The notes beneath the pieces were generated by a model. The model was not told the DNA's origin. It did not search any database and saw only the letters and a program-made list of their open reading frames with translations. From Hoplostethus atlanticus (lineage: Eukaryota > Chordata > Actinopteri > Trachichthyiformes > Trachichthyidae), in the NCBI GenBank assembly GCA_034670405.1, contig JAXDDX010000010.1, forward strand, positions 4,200,501 to 4,264,500: a stretch of DNA of 64,000 nt, written 5' to 3'. A program made the translations under genes and the position numbers. Below are positions 26,434 through 38,420 of the stretch, piece after piece. Position 1 is the stretch's first letter. Every line of letters begins with the position of its first letter.

Positions 26434-26723
26434 CACATCAACAAGTCATTTAAACTGGTATTGAGTTTTAAATTATTTTTCTAAAAACAAGTGAAAAAGC
26501 TGTTGGTTTGTTTTCGGTGCAATTTCAAGTTTCAAAGCGCATCACTCGACGACTATCAAAAGGATGACATTTCTTTAAAGAAAATTCTTGAGAGAAATCA
26601 GAATTATCTCACCCTAACGCCAGATTTTATTTTTGTTTTTTTTAACTTTTTTTTAAATAAAAATTATATTTTAAGACTTAATAGAAATGACTTGTTAAGC
26701 AGAATACTTTTTTTGCAGTGTAG
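26434..26723. mobile_element. MITE copy C, left end missing
   Basis: It begins with the internal AGTCATTTAAACTGGTATTG block and ends TTTTTTTGCAGTGTAG like copy B. The left terminal repeat is absent, so the copy is truncated. The frame at 26491-26733 falls inside and is a chance frame. Confidence 0.6.
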
Positions 26724-27035
26724 ATGCCTTTGACGTACAACTGCTGGGGGTGAGTGATGGCCTGTATGTCCCCCTTTTTACACCACCTGAGCCCCGCGCA
26801 CCCTCTGACGGCGGTGGAAGGGGTCAGGTGACAGGTGGACAAAAACCAGTAGCTTCAAGGTAAATGATGCATGCCCGAGGATCGGTAAATAAGAGGCAGG
26901 GTGGCATTTAAGAAGGGCAGCCTGCATAGCTGCCATTCCTGCTGGGCTGGCGGTGAGGTCACCTGGCTGAGCCCACCATGAGTGTATGACTGTGTGTGTG
27001 TGTGTCTGTATCTGTGTGGGTGTATGTGCAGGTAT

Positions 27036-27175
27036 ATACACTGCTAAAATATCCATTTTAGCAAGTCAGTTAATCTTGTATTGTATTGTCTTAAAAATAT
27101 CTGCCACAATTGTTCACTTGTTTTAAGAAAAAACAAAACACACACACACACACACACATATTCAGCAAAAAAATA
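27036..27175. mobile_element. MITE copy D, partial, with an internal CA microsatellite
   Basis: The left end ATACACTGCTAAAATATCC is followed by TTAGCAAGTCAGTTAATCTTG and ACTTGTTTTAAGAAAAA, as in the other copies. A CA run at 27138-27159 follows, and the right terminus is degenerate or missing. Confidence 0.55.
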
Positions 27176-28554
27176 AAAATAACTTTGTGTGTGCGTGTGT
27201 GTTCTAGTCTATATGTGTGTTATTTGTGGTGGTGGGCGGCAGGATGTGTGGAAACTGAAGAAACCCATTGATGTATGAAGATGAAGCAGTGGTCAAGGGC
27301 CGAGACACATTCACCAAAAACTGCACCCAAGATAAATGGAAATAGGTTAGGGGCCGATGACATAGAGCAGATTATAGTTGTTTGGAGATGATGGCAGTAA
27401 TAGCTGTTATTCTTTTGTTGTGTTTCTCTGCTCACTTATCTCCCATGGAGATGTCTGACAGTTCAGCAGTGTGGAAGGTTAAGTAATTCACCTGAATAAA
27501 ACCACATCCCAGTTTCCAACCACCACCTTTCTTTACTGCCGCTGGTGATTTCTTTTTTATTATTTCTTCTCCAGCCAGTGCAGGAGATGAGCTATTGCTG
27601 TTGTTTGTGGGAAGGCGGCGTTGTTTAGAGAACCTGCGTCAGAGCAGCTAACCTCAGAGCTGGGAGAGAGAGAAAAACAGGAGAGGGGGGCGGTGGGGGG
27701 TTCTGGCTTCCCTCAGGAGCTCCGTCTTTCATTGGAGCCAGGGAGGCAGCTGCTTGCTCGCCCAGCCAGGACTCCCCTTAGTCAGGCCCCGCGGCACTTC
27801 TCTGCTCCCCTCCTGGAGCTGGACTGGGGATCGACTGGGCTTGGACCTCCTCCGCCTCACACATCGCAGCCAGCACAGCAGCCGCCAACCAGCCAGGCAG
27901 GCAGGCTAGCCCCCTCCCCAGCCCCAGCTCCCAGCCAGGCCCCATTGTGGTGCTCCACTGCCCAGTAATTGATGCCTTGCACTGGGGATATATTTAATCA
28001 CCATAACAAGGAGTTGGTAGGAATAAAATGATCTTGTAAAGGCGCTGCGAAGCTCTCCGAACAAGCTGGATCAGAGCTTGCGGGGAGAGGAGGGTGGGAT
28101 CTGGGTGTGTGTGTGTATGTGCATGCGTGCGTTTGTGCACGTGGGCATGTGACTATGTGATGTTGTGCGCACCCACCTATGTTCCCCCCGCCTCCCCCTT
28201 CCACCTCTCAACCCGACTCCATCCCCCAAACACATCCTACTGCAGGCCAACAAATTTCATTACAACAGCCTTAAACTGCCCAGTTTTAGAGCCTTCTAAT
28301 TATTCCTCTCTCAGATGTGGTTGTGTTGAGAAAGGCCGTAAATCAACAGAAGTGGGAGCGCCAGGCCTGGAGCTGTGAGAAAACTGGAAACAAATGATCT
28401 GCCCCTTCCCCTACCCTTTCCTCCACCCCCCCCCCCTCTTCCTCCATGCCAATGATCGCTCTTTCTCACCATCCCTCCCTCACCTCTCCGTCCACCCTCC
28501 CTCAACTTCCATCGACATGCAGGGGCAATGAAAGACAAGAGCAAGACAGGTGGA

Positions 28555-28680
28555 TATCTGGGGGGCTGTGGTCTGCTGGGTAGAGAGACTATCCCGTAAG
28601 GTTTGACCTCCTCAAGCAAGACACTGAACCCCTTACCTGCTTCTTTCAGGCGCTGCGCTATGTGAGTCTCAGAGAGGCAT
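28555..28680 (+). repeat. tRNA-derived SINE-like fragment
   Basis: The segment CTGCTGGGTAGAGAGACTA with AAGGTTTGACC and CAAGCAAGACACTGAACCCC matches the head and body blocks of the copy at 24865. The copy looks deleted between head and body. Confidence 0.45.
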
Positions 28681-29009
28681 GCAAAGAAACAAACTCCTCA
28701 TTTGCTGTAATGTAATGATGGAGTGCTCTAAATTAATAAAGACAAAAGGTCTCGCTGTCCATTTGAACACTCTCCAAACTCCTCAACCAGACACCTGAGT
28801 CCAGTGAACTCCTCGCGTGTCACCAGAGCCAGTCCGCGGAGGGGACTACACATATATCATGTTGTTAGGACTTTATTTCAACTAGATACAGAATGACTAT
28901 GGACAGATGTTTCCATGGAGCAGGCAGGTTAAGATGGCTATGTTCACAAAAAGAAACTTCTTAAATCCCCTGATGCAGCAGCCCAACATAGATGTTCAAC
29001 CACCGTTTT

Positions 29010-29300
29010 GCCCCATTGGCCGTGTTTAGCTCAGTGGATAGAACGGGCCACTAACACTGCCGGGGTGAGGAGATCCATTACCACCCATGCCAAAATATAT
29101 GTGGTCTCGTGGTGGTCTCTGTATGGTTTTGCCAATAAAAGTTTGCATTCACACAGTCACACCACTGCACACCTGGGAGCTACCCAGTAGAACCACAATT
29201 ATCCACCACTGGCCACTGAGCAGCTCCACTGAATCAGTTTGGGATGAAGTGTCTTGCTCAAGGGCACCGCGATGATAGCTGCTATGCTGTGAAGGGCAGT
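29010..29300. repeat. Composite SINE-like region with a tRNA-like head
   Basis: The stretch at 29025-29090 has GTTTAGCTCAGTGGATAGA, an intact A box, on the plus strand. The stretch at 29150-29300 is a minus-strand copy of the same family as 16085: GCCCTTGAGCAAGACACTTC, CAGTGGAGCTGCTCAGTGG and TGGGTAGCTCCCAGGTG. The two parts are probably separate insertions. Confidence 0.45.
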
Positions 29301-29454
29301 AGGATGGCCAGCAGACAGCTGAGTGGTACCTGGGACCAGGTCTGTCTGCCTGCTCCCCAGTCTGTGACTGCCTGTAATCAGCTTCTTTAATGGTTCCAGC
29401 CAGTAATTGCTCAGCGTAGCCCCAAGATAGCAATCAAAGAGATGCTGAATTCCA

Positions 29455-29605
29455 TGCTCTCTCTCTCGCTCTCTTTCATTCTGTCTCTCTCTATCGTTCT
29501 GTATCCCCCTCACTTCTCCTTCTCTTTTTCTCTCTCTCCCACTCTCTGTCTTTCTACGTCTCTGTCTACTATCTCTCCCACTCTGTCTAAGCTCTCTCTC
29601 TCTTT
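29455..29605. repeat. CT-rich low-complexity tract
   Basis: Imperfect CTCTCT/TCTGTC units run over about 150 bp with no coding content. Confidence 0.85.
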
Positions 29606-29629
29606 ATCCACTGCTCTGCGTTTGGAGGC

Positions 29630-29860
29630 ACTGTAACAAAAGCATCTTAGCATCTGTTTCTTAGTGTTTGAGGGAGGAAAAATCAATTCAAATTGAACTA
29701 ATGGCAAAATTGATATCTCTTTGAAGACTGGCCGTGCCCCCGCATCCCCCTCCCCCGTCTCTATCCTGGTTGCATTTTTTCCCTGTTCTCTGCTCTCTTA
29801 TCTTTCAACAATTACAAGAGCAGTCTAATGGCCCTTTTAAGTTGCCTGCCAGCTGTATTT
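29630..29860. promoter_or_regulatory. Candidate enhancer, repeat-free
   Basis: It contains the dyad TCAATTCAAATTGA (29683-29696), AAAATTGATATC and TCTTTGAAG. It sits between low-complexity DNA and a LINE-like tail but is itself unique. Confidence 0.25.
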
Positions 29861-29889
29861 GCAAAAAAATAATGTCTTCTTCATCTCTG

Positions 29890-30256
29890 GGCAAATGAAG
29901 CTGTGTTGAGGTTCATTCTCATGCAGTACTGCTGATGCCTTTCCTCTGAAGTCATGATGAGGGCATTGAAGCTGTTTGTCTGGGCATGAGATGTGAGTCT
30001 GTTCACGAATAGATTTCGTGATGTTATGTCAAATCTGTCAACCATCTTTAGGTATCTTGCGGTGTTTGATGTGGTATAAATTCTTGATATCCAGAGGAGC
30101 GATATGTAGCGTCTACTGTAGGTAGTAGGTCTTGCACTGTCCCTTTGCACTATGCCCTCTGTTCTGTTACCATTTAATCTGTTGTTATGTCTCTGCAGCA
30201 ATGCCTTTATACTAAATGTACACGGATAATAAAGTCATCCTGATTCTGATTCTGGC
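29890..30256 (+). mobile_element. Probable 3' end of a LINE-like retroelement
   Basis: The stretch ends with GGATAATAAAGTCATCC followed by tandem GATTCT units (to about 30256), the form of tail typical of fish non-LTR elements. Upstream are TTGCACTGTCCC and TGCACTATGCCC blocks. No reverse transcriptase frame remains, so this is a 5'-truncated copy. The family is not determined. Confidence 0.45.
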
Positions 30257-30950
30257 CTTAATTTCCCACAGGAACTAGTGATCCAGTGCAAAAACAAACA
30301 AATTGTTTCAATGGAAATATATAGAATAAATATATAGAATTCAATTAAAACTGCGTAACACACATTGCTAAGTCTGTATGTGTGTGTGTGTGTGGCTCGT
30401 TCGTCTCCTTCACCTGTTCTGCGCTGCGGCTACAAACGGTGTAGTGGCACGGGGTGAAGTCATCTGTTAACGCTGATGAGTGGAGAGAAATAACAGACAC
30501 CTGCAGTTCAGCAGATGTCCCATCCATTATCACTGTTTCTCACCCACCAGCCTCACCTAGCACCCAGCCCACCCCCCATCCGGAAGGAGGCCCCAGCCTA
30601 AATACACCTGTTTGTCCCTCTTATCTTTTTGACCCCTATTTCCCGTCAGAATTAATAAAGTATGTTTCTTCCTGTGTGATTCATTTTCAAAGTTTTGGTG
30701 TAACACGACCCTGTACAGCGGCATGCTCTCCCTTAGTACTTATTTTGACGCTTGGGACAGTTTAGCATGTGTTGCACTGATTTCAGAGAGAGGAAGAAGA
30801 AGCGCTGTCCTCTCCACTAAACACTCAGAGATTAACCTGCTTAAGGATCTGCCTGGCTCGCGATATGCTCAGGTGAGGATCATCCCGAACGGGGAAACCA
30901 ATCTCATCATCGCCAAGCACGCAAGCACCAAGATACTAATACATAGTGGA

Positions 30951-31185
30951 AGCACAGAGAGAGAAAAGAGACAGAGAGGAAAGAGAGGAGCGAGGGGGGG
31001 GGGTAAAGGCAGACGGGATTGTGAAAAAGAGAGAGAATGAGAGAGTAGACGGAGGCAGAGGGAGAGAAAACACCCAACAGATGCTGGAGAGAGGAATGAA
31101 GAAGTCAAGGAGAATAGGGTATCAGTACTGCGGCTCAGCTGAGACAAGGGAGATAGGTAATGAGAGAGAGAGAGAGTGTTAGAGC
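30951..31185. repeat. GA-rich low-complexity tract
   Basis: AGAGAGAAAA and GGAG units are interrupted by a G run near 30995. Frames of about 80-110 codons here are artefacts of low complexity. Confidence 0.85.
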
Positions 31186-31459
31186 AAGACACAGAGAGCA
31201 ACACAAGCCAAGTGTTTGAAGTGGATCACTGTAGGCCAAACATCTGAAGAGGACAAGACTGCAAACATGTCACAGTGCAGCCTGCTTGCATTTAACAACA
31301 GATGTTTGGTCTCTCCATGCCTGGTAATGGTTCCCTATCCAGGTTGGTCTGACCCAGTGAATGAATAATAATACTCCTTTTTAAAAAGCTTTCCTCATAC
31401 AGCCAAAGCTCGCTGAGCACACACGCTTGTTTTCAGCAACGCCCTGCACATCACACACT

Positions 31460-31690
31460 TACGCACGTTCACACCTGGGCGCTGCCCAGTATCACCGCAG
31501 TCTTCTGCTGCTGGTCCACAGGAGTGGTAGTATAGTGCCTTGCCCGAGGGCGTCTGTCCAGGAAGGGAGAGACACATTACTCATTTACTTATCTCCACCC
31601 AGTCTTTCCCAGACGGTCCAAGGATTCAAAGAGCTTCAGTTACAAGCCCAAGCCCCCTCTACACAGATAGCCGGAGCTGTAACAAACTGA
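31460..31690 (-). repeat. SINE-like element (CACCTGGGCGCTGCCCAGT end)
   Basis: On the minus strand it reads TTTGAATCCTTGGACCGTCT, GGGAAAGACTGGGTGGAG, CTCGGGCAAGGCACTA and ACTGGGCAGCGCCCAGGTG, in the same order as the copies at 16.1 and 29.2 kb. Short frames across it are chance. Confidence 0.5.
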
Positions 31691-32282
31691 CTGCAAATTC
31701 TTCTCTTTTTCTTTTATCCTCCACCTGTTCCGGCCGTCCCCTCCTCCACTGTCCTCATAGCAGAATGCCCAGCCACGCTTCCCGTTTTAGTGTGTAATTA
31801 CTCCGCGGCCACAGCAGCCCATACATTCTCCCCACGTAGTGGCATCACTGGTGATTTGGCCCTAATTTATGTGTGCAGGAGGTTCAAAGTTTTAATAATA
31901 TTTGGGTGATATCATGGCAGGCCTCGTCTCGTCCATGTGATGGATGAAGACTGAACCGAGCCATTGTGATTCTGAGCATGACGAGATATTGGCACTGAAC
32001 AGCTTTATACCTCTGTACTCCTTTATAGGGGCTGGCAGTGGCATGAGAGGAGCCACAGGGCCTTCATGAATTATAGATATGAGGCTGAATGATTGGGCCG
32101 AGGCCATGGGAACGATGGACAAACAGGACAGGACGTCGCTGGCTGATGTGCTGCTATCCCTGCTGTCCTGCTGGATGCTTATCCTCACATAGATTAATGG
32201 TAGGAGGCTGAACGCAGCGGGTCCAGTTCATCGGCAGTAAAAAAGCGAGGCCGTCAAGGGATGCTCTCGACTGGCGGCTGAA

Positions 32283-32400
32283 GTCAAGTCAGATTTATTT
32301 ATAAAGTATATGTGACAAACAGATTTGCCACAAAGTGTTTTACAGATCTACAAAGGACATCGATACAGGTACAAGCAAAAGAGAACAAACGGGTCACAAG
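32283..32400. repeat. Dispersed repeat fragment of the TTTATTTATA...CAAAGTGTTTTACA type
   Basis: The sequence AAGTCAAGTCAGATTTATTT, then CAAAGTGTTTTACAGATC, resembles a very common fish repeat terminus. This is recognition from memory, and the family name is uncertain. Confidence 0.4.
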
Positions 32401-35400
32401 TTTTAATATATGAAGCCCTAGTGTGTGTGTGTGTGTAGTGGAAGGAAGTAGCTACGGTTCAGATCAGCTCTGGTCCATTATATGTGATGTCCTCTTGTCC
32501 TTGTAGCATGTGTTAGCATGTACAGCGATACTACAGTATGTATGTTGCCTCTGTATGATGTCTCTGAATGCAACCAACACATAATTATGGCATTTGGCAA
32601 ATAGTTATTCTAGATGGTTTAATTCATCATACTACTGGTGTGAATCCACATCCCACTATGTGCTTTGATTGTCCTCTTGTTAAGTCTTCGGTACCGCTGC
32701 AGATGTGGAGTGAATGCCAGCACACGTTTGTAATACATGGAATTAAACATTGCTATTCTGTTTTAATGAACCACTTGTTGGAGGAGCATTGATTGTGCAG
32801 ACATTAAGCCCATGCTCAGATAAGATAACACAGAACATTCTCTAATCTAGCCCTGTCCCACTTCGCACTTGACCAGATGGAGATGTTTTTTATTTATCTT
32901 TGAAAGAAGAGAGAGAGAAAAAAAAAATCTCTTTAAAAATTAATACATTATTTACACCCACCAACGGCTTACTGGCCTTGTGTAAATCAAGTCCACAGCA
33001 GGCTCTACTGAGTCCCTCTTAATGACTTCTAAAACATATGCTTTTTTAATCTTTCTCTTCTTTTTTTTTCATTGCCTCATTGCTGCTCTGGGCTTTTTTT
33101 TTGCCCTTTATTAAACCATGCACGCACACACTCACAAACGCAAAGTGAATTACACAGTGTCATTTCCACAGTGATTAGAGGAGAGCAGGTCCTCCGCTGT
33201 CCTGATAAGATCTGGGGAAGGAGACCCCCCTTCCTCCCTTACTCCTTCCTGGAAGGAGGAGAGGAGGAGAGACAGGGGTGGAGGGGGGGGGGGGGGGTGG
33301 AGGGAGAGGTAGTGCTAAGCTTGACCTTATGTCCCACAAAGCAACTGCTTTCATTGTCAACAATCGCCAGATAATATCAGCCGAAGAGGCCATTATTGTT
33401 GCAGGTATCTGCTACATGCAACTTAAAGAGTGTCAGGTGGGCGGCGCTGGGAGATTACCACCTGAGATTTATGAAAATGGTCGGTGATAAAAAGAACAAT
33501 GGGGCTTAGCTGGGCTGGGTCAGTGGGCCTAATTCACAGCAGGAAGAGGGGCCATCCACGGCTCCACGCCTACAAATAGAGGGATCTGAGGATGAATGCT
33601 CTCCCCACTTTGCCATCAATTAGCAAACAAGCCCAATTGTTGGATTGTCTCTGAGGGAGGAGAAAAAACAAGAAAAAAATGTATACGGGACAGACAGGAG
33701 CAGGCGAGCTGAGAGATAAGTTTCCTGGCCATTGTTCAGGCAACAGGAGGGAAGCAGAGATGGCTTGTGTTTGGGTGAATTCAATCAATTGAATGTTTCA
33801 AATGATGCTATTACACAATTGCGCAATCCCTTTGTGTCATAAACAATCTGGGGTTTAAATGGATGAGCACGCTACATGATCTGCCAACGGGATTAAATTA
33901 AATACACAACGTCTAAAATGTGATGTATGTTTTGTGGTTTTTCTATTTAGATTGATTGTCAACTACTGTAAATCAAATGTACTAAATGTCTGTAGCTGTT
34001 TGTGCATGCTGACCTCTTCTTTTGGTTCATAAATATTTTTCAGATTACAAGCTGTGATCCTGCAGATGTTCCGGCAGACATGCACGGCAAGCGTATGTTT
34101 TCCGTGTTAAGAGGATACGTTTAATTCAACTAGAGAATAATTATTGGAAATACTTGGCCGCAATCCTAATCTGGGGTCCAATCAAAGCATGAGCCTCAGT
34201 CAGATTAAATCCATCCCCCACATTTCCATCTGCTTCAAGACATCGCCGAAGAAATACACATTTTCTTCGGAGGGAGAAAACAACAGAATTAGATATTGGC
34301 CCGCGGCAGTCTTCAGCATGAGTGTTTACCAAATCAGTATGGATTAAAGAGAAGGCCCCCACCCTGGCACAGGAGCAAGGCAACACAAAAGGACAAAACA
34401 ACACAGCATTCCTGAAGTTCCTTGACCCAAACACACGCACACACACGCCCCTCCATTACCGAGCCTATGACTTTATATGCAATCAGCTTGTATATTGCTT
34501 GGGTGCATTCTTAAATCCGCGGCAGCAAATTTGGGCTTCGAATTGACAGAGGGATTAATCAACGGGACGGTAAAAGGGGTGACATCATCAGATGGGCTCG
34601 GGTTCAGCTGGAAAGTTTCATCGGATACAGTTAAGACGGCCACCATCACCTTTCCACCTTCTCCACCCTGTTGTTGTTGGTTTTTATGGGGCAGCAATGG
34701 CAGGTGCTTCTCTTTGCCCTCCATTGTTGTCGAGACGCTGCGGGGAGTTGCTGCATTAAATCCTGTGTCAGGCCCATGTCCAGCTAGCAACCACTTAACC
34801 CCTGACTGTGGACTTGTCACCTGTGGTAAAGCATTGGGTCTGTGCCAGTATAAGGGGGGTGGACCAGACTGGAAGACTGTTTGAGGGTCAAGAAGGAGGG
34901 AGGGGCCACTGAAAACCCGGAGCAAAGTAAACTAACTGGACACTTTCTCACACGTCATATTCATTTATAAAGAAACAAATACAGATAAAAACAAAGAAAC
35001 ATCCCCATTTTTAGATATGAGATCGGAAATTGTGTTAAATGTTGAATGCTACTGTGTTATAACCTTGCGTCCTCTCAGCAGGAAGTGCCCGGTGTCTCAG
35101 CTCGTGTTCGGGGGGTGGCAGGAGATGACAGCAGGCTGCTATTACCCTTATCCTCTCAGCCATGGCCTCGACGGCAGACATGACAGCCCGTGGCATTTGG
35201 GGATTTGATGATATAGTTACACATGTTCACATATGTCTGGGGGAATTAAGACGTATGTGACACTCTACCGCCATTCTTGGGCCGACGTCTTACTTGGCCC
35301 CCTAGTATTTATGGCCGTGTCTGTCCACAGCTTGCTGCATTTCACACTTTGGATTATTTCATTTTTCGCGTTGCATTTCACAGTGGTACATCCTAATAAA

Positions 35401-35734
35401 TCAACGACTGGTTCCTCTGCTGTTGTCCCTCTCCAACAACAGATTCAGTCTAGCTTGTTTTACCCCCTCTTTTTTAATTACCACGACCAATCGGATATTT
35501 TCTATTGCCAACTGTCTTGCTCTTCTCAGACAGTGGGCCATTGTGAATAAGAAGTAGGAGACCAAAAAGAAAGGGGGGCCCTCCGGATTTTCAGCTTGCA
35601 TGTGACAGCCTGTAAATATGTTTCATGTGACTCCCCATCTACCAACTGTCTGTTGGTATGAACCGTATGTTGTATGTGATTATCACTGTCTGTGTCTCTG
35701 TAGTCTGTGTGTCTATATCCATGTCATGTTTGTG

Positions 35735-36265
35735 CTACAGTCGACCGATATGGGTTTTTGAAAGCCGATGCTGATATTTTTGTATTAAAGGTGCCAAAAG
35801 CAAATATTCTGTGCAAATATTCAGTATCTTTAAATTTTAACATTTTCATGTAAGAAAATACAAGGATTCAGTGTTTCCCCCATCATTTTATACTTGGCAG
35901 GCCTCTGAAACAGCATGTAGACCATGATGTGACGTTAAAACTCTCCAGTGAAACTAAGACTAACCAGGTTTAGCAGCTCTAACCTGTTCCCACCTGTTCA
36001 ATGGTAGGAGAAACTCTGGGATACATTCCTGCCTTTAAATGAAGAATTAATTCAAATAAACCATTATTGAACCATTAAATTAACAAGGTAAATGTGCAAA
36101 GTAAATCAAATTCATTTGCAGTTTTTACAGACATTCATTTACAGTTTTTATGTAACTGTGGTCAGGGAGGAACCTCCATCCTCCTGGTGGTGGATGACAC
36201 TGACTATCCAAAATCTGATATTTAGTAAAATATCAGCCCGATATGTCAGTCTAACCCTAGTGTGG
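35735..36265. mobile_element. MITE-like element with GTCGACCGATAT termini
   Basis: The left end has TACAGTCGACCGATATGGG followed by GCTGATATTTT; the right end, reverse-complemented, has GGTTAGACTGACATATCGGG followed by GCTGATATTTT. The ends form imperfect inverted repeats about 530 bp apart. The interior has a GTGTTTCCCCCATCATTTTA segment of a type frequent in fish repeats. No transposase frame is present. Confidence 0.5.
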
Positions 36266-37639
36266 GGCACATTAGCACACATATTGATGTGAGGCAAGAG
36301 GTACAGAAGGCATACATAAAGGCAGTGAGGAAGTATCATAGTCTCTCGTTACATAATGCATGGAGGTTATTGCAAAGACATAAACCACTGCTGCAGGAAG
36401 TGACTTAATAACTGTCATAAAAGTCAGTTAAATACTATTCAATATCTCCCCCAGTACCAATCAATATATGTTGAAAAAACAAGGAGTTTCTTTTTTCTCA
36501 TGCAATATGGGACATTCTCTGTTGCAAAGATGTATCTGAAGAAATATGTCTGATTGAAAGTATTGTTTTCTTTCTCTGTCTTGTGCAACTGGCTTCATTT
36601 GAAGTTTGAAATCAGTGGACAAACACACACACACACACTCATCATTCAGTAAGGATTTCTTCTCTGACACACAGATCGTCCGATCTTTAAATGGGTGATT
36701 TTCACGAATGGCTTGTTCATGGTACATTTTGCAGCACTTTGATATGAGCACATTCCTCCCAGCTCCAGATGGGTCCTCTTTGAAGATAAAAGACCTGTAA
36801 ATCTGAGGACAATGGCACAATGGATCAAACGCCGCTGTTGTTATCAATATGCGCAGTCAAGAATATCAAAAGCTGTTATGGGTAATCCCTTTATCCACAT
36901 CTCAGGGAAATGCTCAAATAAGTGTCCACTCAGTACTAGTTTTCAAACTTCAAGTGCTGGTGCTTTTTTTTTTTTTTTCTCTTCTTTTTCTCGCGCTGCC
37001 CGATGCAGTGCTCCGTTAAGGTCATGTTTCTGGTGATGTGCCTTAGCTGGAGAGCTTCTTTATTTACCTAAAGCCATTTTATCCATCGGTTCCTTACACA
37101 GACCGGGTGGACCTCCCTCTCAGTAGGCAGTTGTGTCCCAATTATCCCAGTGAATCTTACTGCAGGCATCCAAATGTCAAGCGTCCTCTTCTGTTATTTC
37201 TCCCACCGTTCCTCCGTGGAGCGGATGCCGTAATGAGTACCTGTGGGAAGTGCCTGTGTGATCAGAGGGTTAGGGATAAGCATGGCTCCATGTTCAACGT
37301 GGTTGCGATGTTCAGATGGGGATTTTTGTTCGATAGAGCCCCTGAATCAGACATTATAGCAGTGTCAGCGGTGTGCAGGTATGGAGGCCAGGGCAGCCGG
37401 TGAACCGAGGTGGGTCTTAGTGTTCTCACAGCCTTGAGCTGAAAAACTGCATTCCCACAACTTGTTAAGCTACTGAAAAAAACAGTGTCAGTGAGTTTGA
37501 CAGTAAAACAGAAAAGTAACTTTGACTGAAGAATTCTACAGCAGGCAAGGCACTACGGTGTGAATGTGAAAGCAAAGTGAAAAATGAGACATTTATATTA
37601 CTTTTTAGGTATTTTGCTGACACCAGGACAAATGACTGC

Positions 37640-37735
37640 TGATGGATACTCTGGGTGTTGTGGGAATCAAACCCGTGACCTTTCAGTTGCAGGATGGTCT
37701 CTCTAAGTAGGTCACCGTGAAACTGATCAAATTTA
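37640..37735 (-). repeat. tRNA-derived SINE head fragment
   Basis: The minus strand has CTACTTAGAGAGACCATCC, CAACTGAAAGGTCACGG and GGGTTTGATTCCC, the head blocks seen at 24865. The body is missing. Confidence 0.45.
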
Positions 37736-38269
37736 TCATTTTATATTTTCTCAATAATACCTTCTCTAAGTTCTGTGCCTACCTCAAATAAAATGGCTTT
37801 CATACAACGCATGTGTACTGTCTGAAAACCTTTCATGCGAGTAGAGCATATACATAAAAATAAAACAATAGAGGAAACAAGAAAAAAAAATTGGTGGCTA
37901 ACTCTGTGGTTGCTGCAGGAGTTAGCACATTAACCAGTTTCATGGCTGGAACAGTTGGCATGCACCTTTAACTAGTCAGCTTGCTTGGCTGAAACAATCC
38001 ATTACGCATTGAAATACACATTTCTATATACACACTCAGGCATTTCTATATTCCCATGTTCTTACCAGACACTTTGCATCTATTCTACTCTGTTGCAAGC
38101 TTCAGTAAATAAGAGAACAAGTAATAAAGCAAAAACAAGGAAGCTGTGGGAAATCGACTGATGGGACTGCTCAGCTCAATGTCCCCATTTGATATAAGAG
38201 CTATTCTATGCAAAAGCACTCCCTGCTCGTTTTTTCCCCTCTCCTCCCCCTTTGTCACTTAAAGAATGC

Positions 38270-38420
38270 TTGGCGCCTGTGGATTAATTAAAGTCTAAAC
38301 ATTAAATATTGATTGATGCATTATCAGTGGCTCACAGTCGCCTCCTCTCAGATTGATTTCCACTGTGATTTATTGTCATATTTGCAGAGTCATTTCACTT
38401 GATAACAAAGAGAAATTGCT
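38270..38420. promoter_or_regulatory. Candidate enhancer, ATTA-rich
   Basis: GGATTAATTAAAG, ACATTAAATATTGATTG, GATTTATTGTC and GATTGATTTCC lie in 150 bp of unique sequence. Confidence 0.25.

Larger units (their letters stand above)
25669..28554. other. Intergenic desert with MITE copies
   Basis: Besides the MITE copies there is no gene. CA and GT runs lie at 26989-27012 and 27138-27159. Unique stretches at about 27280-27450 and 27960-28060 have TAATTGATG and ATATTTAATCACC. A C/T-rich region spans 28400-28500. Confidence 0.55.
30257..35734. other. Intergenic desert
   Basis: No gene. GA-rich tract near 31 kb, SINE-like copy at 31460, dispersed repeat at 32283, G run at 33280-33297. Repeat-poor candidates at about 31850-32200, 32800-33060, 33460-33660, 34120-34360 and 34470-34620 contain ATTA and GATTAA cores. 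Confidence 0.55.

Noticed and set aside
29020-29095. Possible tRNA gene (A box TTTAGCTCAGTGG)
   Set aside because: No proper acceptor stem or intact B box; it sits within SINE-like repeats.
34473-34925. Overlapping frames of 150 (-) and 135 (+) codons
   Set aside because: They lie over each other on opposite strands without recognisable protein features. The DNA looks like unique non-coding sequence.
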